DNA of 44,236 nt, taken from Streptomyces sp. ISL-96. Its GTDB lineage: Bacteria > Actinomycetota > Actinomycetes > Streptomycetales > Streptomycetaceae. Position numbers and translations under genes: made by a program. The stretch is from NCBI RefSeq assembly GCF_018614035.1, contig NZ_JAGGPA010000051.1, positions 1-44,236 on the forward strand. The letters run 5' to 3'. Below are positions 41,163 to 44,236 of this stretch, piece after piece. How positions within the stretch are numbered: the first letter of the stretch is position 1; each line of letters begins with the position of its first letter. Below the pieces are notes generated by a model. That model had not been told where the DNA came from, did not search any database, and saw only the letters and a list, made by a program, of their open reading frames with translations.

Positions 41163-41987
41163 ATGGGCACTGACGTACCGGAATCACGATTCCCCTACGG
41201 GGATGAGCTGCGGAAGCGCCGCGAGGATGCGGGACTCACGCAGGAGCTGCTGAGCCAGCAGGCGATCATGTCGCGTACGCACATCGCCCATATCGAGGGC
41301 GGACGACGCAAACCGTCGCTGGATGACGCGAAACGCCTCGATCAAGTACTGGACACTGGCGGGGTGTTCGAGCGCTTTCTGCCAACGCTGGACTCGCGCA
41401 AGGTGGCGGTCCACTTCGCGGCGGCAGCCGAGTTCGAGCAACAGGCCACCATGATCCGCGAGTACGCGTCTTCCCTGGTGCCGGGGCTATTGCAGACGGA
41501 GGAGTACGCCCGCGCTGTGTTCCGGTTCACGTTTCCGCCCAAGAGCGATGATGAGCGTGACAGCGCTCTCGTCACACGCCTCGGTCGCGCCCGTATCCTC
41601 GACAATCCCGTGACGCCCGTCCTGTGGACGATGCTGGACGAGGCCGTGCTACGGCGCCCGGTCGGCGGGCCAGGCGTCATGGCCGAGCAGCTGCGACACC
41701 TTCAGCGACTGGGCGACCGTGAGCGCATTCGCCTCCATGTACTGCCGTTCTCCGTAGGAGCGCACGCCTTGATGGAGAGCAGTCTGACTCTGACATGGCT
41801 CGAAGATTCCCCGCCCATCGCCTACGTTGAAGGCGTCAAGACGGGAGCGATCCTCGATGATCCAGCGGTAGTGCACCATTGCCAAGCGATCTACGACCTC
41901 GCCCTGGGCGACGTGTTGTCACACCGGGAGTCACTCGCCCTCATCAAGGCTGTTGCAGAGGAATACGAGGAGCATGAACAGCACTGA
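41163..41987 (+). CDS. XRE-family regulator with DUF5753 domain
   Basis: A 274-residue protein with an N-terminal helix-turn-helix (GDELRKRREDAGLTQELLS, MSRTHIAHIEGGRRKPSL) and the actinobacterial DUF5753 domain (ASSLVPGLLQTEEYARAVF, LVTRLGRARILD, LHVLPFSVGAHALMESSLT). The family includes WhiJ-like regulators found in many paralogues in streptomycetes, which act with small DUF397 partners in development and antibiotic control. The ATG at 41163 has GGGAG about nine bases upstream; 14 in-frame residues lie before it. Its stop lies inside the DUF397 gene, giving a 14-base overlap. Confidence 0.93.
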   Translation: MGTDVPESRFPYGDELRKRREDAGLTQELLSQQAIMSRTHIAHIEGGRRKPSLDDAKRLDQVLDTGGVFERFLPTLDSRKVAVHFAAAAEFEQQATMIREYASSLVPGLLQTEEYARAVFRFTFPPKSDDERDSALVTRLGRARILDNPVTPVLWTMLDEAVLRRPVGGPGVMAEQLRHLQRLGDRERIRLHVLPFSVGAHALMESSLTLTWLEDSPPIAYVEGVKTGAILDDPAVVHHCQAIYDLALGDVLSHRESLALIKAVAEEYEEHEQH

Positions 41988-42183
41988 GCACACCGTTAGT
42001 TGGCGGAAGTCCAGCTATAGCGGAGCTAGCGAAGGCAACTGCCTGGAGGTCGCCGAAGGCCTGCCCGGCGTCACCCCCGTCCGCGACAGCAAGATCCCCC
42101 ACGGCCCTGCCCTCGCCTTCGGCGCGACCGCCTGGTCGTCCTTCGTATCCGCCGTGAAGGACGACCAACTGCCCCGCGCCTGA
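41974..42183 (+). CDS. DUF397 protein
   Basis: A 69-residue protein with the DUF397 signature WRKSSYSGASEGNCLEVAE, PVRDSKIPHGPALAFGATAW and FVSAVKDDQL. The ATG at 41974 has GAGGAG just upstream and lies within the end of the XRE gene. By analogy with characterised pairs it modulates its XRE partner, in a toxin-antitoxin-like or anti-regulator manner, but which role applies is unknown here. Confidence 0.9.
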   Translation: MNSTEHTVSWRKSSYSGASEGNCLEVAEGLPGVTPVRDSKIPHGPALAFGATAWSSFVSAVKDDQLPRA

Positions 42184-42257
42184 CTCACGCGGGCCAGTCG
42201 CGGCGCATGCCTGCTGAATCCCAGCTCCGAGCCCGGCCGCCGGCAGGGGGAGCGGCT

Positions 42258-42280
42258 TGCTCACCGCCAAGCGGTGAGCA
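42258..42280. terminator. Hairpin between the DUF397 and reductase genes
   Basis: TGCTCACCGC at 42258-42267 pairs with GCGGTGAGCA at 42271-42280 with loop CAA, between two convergent stops. It can act in both directions. Confidence 0.7.
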
Positions 42281-42292
42281 GCGAAAGGCGGA

Positions 42293-43576
42293 TCATGAAT
42301 TGGGGGCGACCTTGGCCAGGCCGTTGATGATGCGGTCCATCGCGTCGCCGCCCGTCGGGTCGGTCAGGTTGGCCAGCATCTTCAAAGTGAACTTCATCAG
42401 CACCGGGTGGGTCAGGCCGCGCTGGGTCGCGATCTTCATGACCTTCGGGTTGCCGATGAGCTTCACGAAGGCGCGGCCCATCGTGTAGTAGCCGCCGTAC
42501 GTCTCCTTGAGGATCTTCGGGTAAGCGTGCAGGGCCAGTTCGCGCTGGGCGGGGGTCGCGCGGGCGTGGGCCTGGACGATGACGTCGGCGGCGATCTGGC
42601 CCGACTCCATGGCGTACGCGATGCCCTCGCCGTTGAACGGGTTCACCATGCCGCCCGCGTCACCGACGAGGAGGAGGCCCTTGGTGTAGTGCGGCTGGCG
42701 GTTGAAGGCCATGGGGAGCGCGGCGCCGCGGATCGGCATCGTCATGTTGTCGGGGGTGTAGCCCCAGTCCTCCGGCATGGAGGCACACCATGCTTTCAGG
42801 ACCTCGCGCCAGTCCAGCTCCTTGAACGCCTTGGAGGAGTTCAGGATGCCGAGGCCGACGTTGGAGGTGCCGTCGCCCATGCCGAAGATCCAGCCGTAGC
42901 CGGGGAGCAGGCGGTCCTGCGGGCCGCGGCGGTCCCACAGCTCCAGCCAGGACTCCAGGTAGTCGTCGTCGTGGCGGGGGGAAGTGAAGTACGTACGGAC
43001 CGCGACGCCCATCGGGCGGTCCTCGCGGCGGTGCAGGCCCATGGCGAGGGAGAGGCGGGTGGAGTTGCCGTCGGCGGCGACGACCAGCGGGGCGTGGAAG
43101 GTGACCGGGGTCTTCTCCTCGCCCAGCTTGGCGTTGACGCCGGTGATCCGGCCCGTACGGGCATCGATGATCGGCTCGCCCACGTTGCAGCGCTCGTGCA
43201 GGCGGGCGCCGGCCTTCTGGGCCTGGCGGGCCAGCTGCTCGTCGAAGTCGTCGCGCTTGCGGACGAGCCCGTAGTCGGGGTACGAGGCGAGTTCCGGCCA
43301 GTCGAGCTGGAGGCGGACGCCGCCGCCGATGATGCGCAGGCCCTTGTTGCGGAGCCAGCCCGCCTCTTCGGAGATGTCGATGCCCATCGAGACCAGCTGC
43401 TTGGTGGCGCGGGGCGTCAGACCGTCGCCGCAGACCTTTTCGCGCGGGAACGCGGTCTTTTCGAGGAGGAGTACGTCGAGTCCCGCCTTGGCGAGGTAGT
43501 AGGCGGTGGTGGAGCCGGCGGGTCCGGCCCCGACGACGATCACATCTGCGGTGTGCTCGGACAGGGGCTCGGTCAC
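42293..43576 (-). CDS. Geranylgeranyl reductase-family flavoprotein (MenJ-like candidate)
   Basis: A 427-residue FAD enzyme. GAGPAG at 16-21 is the dinucleotide site, GLTPRATKQL and later GDAGGMVNPFNGEGIAYAMESG are the second signature of the family. The GTG start at 43576 has GGGAG upstream; the frame continues upstream but overlaps an unrelated gap. The family saturates isoprenoid chains: archaeal lipids, chlorophyll phytyl, and in mycobacteria MenJ reduces one unit of the menaquinone side chain. Proximity to nuo and a long-chain polyprenyl synthase makes a menaquinone role plausible (inference). A chain-length or substrate test is not possible from sequence. Confidence 0.88.
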   Translation of the reverse strand: MTEPLSEHTADVIVVGAGPAGSTTAYYLAKAGLDVLLLEKTAFPREKVCGDGLTPRATKQLVSMGIDISEEAGWLRNKGLRIIGGGVRLQLDWPELASYPDYGLVRKRDDFDEQLARQAQKAGARLHERCNVGEPIIDARTGRITGVNAKLGEEKTPVTFHAPLVVAADGNSTRLSLAMGLHRREDRPMGVAVRTYFTSPRHDDDYLESWLELWDRRGPQDRLLPGYGWIFGMGDGTSNVGLGILNSSKAFKELDWREVLKAWCASMPEDWGYTPDNMTMPIRGAALPMAFNRQPHYTKGLLLVGDAGGMVNPFNGEGIAYAMESGQIAADVIVQAHARATPAQRELALHAYPKILKETYGGYYTMGRAFVKLIGNPKVMKIATQRGLTHPVLMKFTLKMLANLTDPTGGDAMDRIINGLAKVAPNS

Positions 43577-43697
43577 GGCGGGATCTCCCGTAAGACTCGG
43601 CGTCGCGTGCCTTGCGGCACAGGTCGGAGGCAGTCTATTGGGGCGTGGTGACCACCGGTCCGAAGGGTGTGTGTGGAGCGGTGCGGGCGTGCCACGA

Positions 43698-44236
43698 TCA
43701 GCCGAGGGACCAGGTGGAGAGTGCGGTGTCGAAGATCTTGCGGGCATACTGCCAGTCCCGGTCCCTGCTCTTGGTGTAGATCGAGTAGTCCGTGCCGTTC
43801 GGCGCGATGTAGCCCTGGTCGATGGCGTGGAGGGTCTCGCCCGTCTGCTTGTCCGTGAACGTGTACTCCCAGATCGCGCCCGGGCGGCCCTGGAAGGTGT
43901 TGGGCTCAAGGCGCAGGCGCTGGAAGTTTTTCTGGTTCGCCTTGGCCTTCTGTTCGATGTTGAGGAAGTTCTCGTAGGAGGTGGCGTACGGGGGGTTGTG
44001 GACGACGCCGATGAGGAGGTGCTCCATGCCGGTGGAGCCGGAGTACGTGATCTGGCCGGCGTTGGCGTTCGTACGGGACCAGACGTCGGGGACGGCTAGG
44101 GAGAAGCCGGCGGGGTCTGTTACGCGGCGGAAGCCGGTGGGGGGCTCGGGGGGTGCGGACTGTTGGGAGGCTGTTGGCGTTTCGGTGGGGGTGCGGTCGG
44201 TGGGGGTGGACGTTGGGGTGGGGGTGGGGGGGGGCG
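43698..44236 (-). CDS. C-terminal part of an extracytoplasmic-domain protein (5' end off window)
   Basis: The minus-strand frame is open from 43698 through the window end at 44236, so the gene begins beyond it. Read N to C, the visible part is a Pro/Thr-rich linker (repeats of TPT, 44230 down to about 44110) followed by TGFRRVTDPAGFSLAVPD, a strand-rich domain with FLNIEQKAKANQKNF, WEYTFTDKQTGE and a closing helix IFDTALSTWSLG. That domain and linker are seen C-terminal to the membrane helix of some streptomycete Ser/Thr kinases and in related anchored proteins. The N-terminal domain is outside, so a kinase cannot be confirmed. Confidence 0.7.
   Translation of the reverse strand, partial: PPPTPTPTSTPTDRTPTETPTASQQSAPPEPPTGFRRVTDPAGFSLAVPDVWSRTNANAGQITYSGSTGMEHLLIGVVHNPPYATSYENFLNIEQKAKANQKNFQRLRLEPNTFQGRPGAIWEYTFTDKQTGETLHAIDQGYIAPNGTDYSIYTKSRDRDWQYARKIFDTALSTWSLG

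Noticed and set aside
1..44236. CRISPR arrays, tRNA or rRNA genes, insertion sequences, prophage attachment sites
   Set aside because: I saw no regularly spaced repeats, no tRNA or rRNA-like stretches, and no transposase or integrase genes. The gene order looks like conserved chromosome with a few accessory inserts.

Overview
High-GC DNA with gene content typical of an actinomycete, most probably Streptomyces or a close relative. The signs are third-position G/C bias, frequent GTG starts, a complete 14-gene type I NADH dehydrogenase operon, an XRE/DUF397 gene pair, and genes that look menaquinone-related. The species cannot be told from the sequence alone.

Layout. (1) 1-1805, plus strand: the 3' end of a 2-oxoacid:ferredoxin oxidoreductase alpha subunit and its overlapping beta subunit, closed by a strong terminator. 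(2) 1988-11766, accessory and housekeeping genes: a RarD/EamA permease, an MFS exporter divergent from an HxlR regulator, a CGNR zinc-finger regulator, a possible small lipoprotein, a secreted M28 aminopeptidase with a P-domain, a membrane-anchored LolA-like protein, a dienelactone-hydrolase-like enzyme divergent from a MarR regulator, and a secreted CHRD-DUF3455 protein. (3) 11894-16649: a trans-polyprenyl diphosphate synthase, a fumarylacetoacetase and a RecQ helicase. (4) 16792-32833, minus strand: nuoA to nuoN in canonical order, nearly every junction overlapping or within a few bases, so one translationally coupled operon. It ends in a hairpin with a short T run. (5) 32834-33543: a 710-bp non-coding region with a Rex-type operator, a hairpin just before nuoA, a Crp-like site and a 14-bp perfect palindrome. 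(6) 33544-39737: a secreted NlpC/P60 hydrolase, an imine-reductase-like enzyme divergent from a GlxA-type regulator, a bicovalent BBE-type flavoprotein, and a secreted serine hydrolase. (7) 39765-42183: a winged-helix/zinc-ribbon protein, a 62-residue CxxC protein and an XRE/DUF397 pair. (8) 42293-44236: a geranylgeranyl-reductase-family flavoprotein (MenJ-like candidate) and the 3' part of an extracytoplasmic domain protein that runs off the window.

How it fits together. The centre is respiratory: Nuo feeds electrons to menaquinone, the polyprenyl synthase plausibly makes the quinone side chain, and the flavin reductase plausibly saturates it. The Rex-like site would link nuo transcription to the NADH/NAD+ ratio. 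The flanking genes are mostly single enzyme plus divergent-regulator modules. I did not find a clearly unprecedented system. The most interesting leads are the imine-reductase/GlxA/BBE flavoenzyme group, the multi-element nuo control region, the run of stem-loops before the small lipoprotein, the CHRD-DUF3455 fusion, and the small regulatory locus around the XRE/DUF397 pair.
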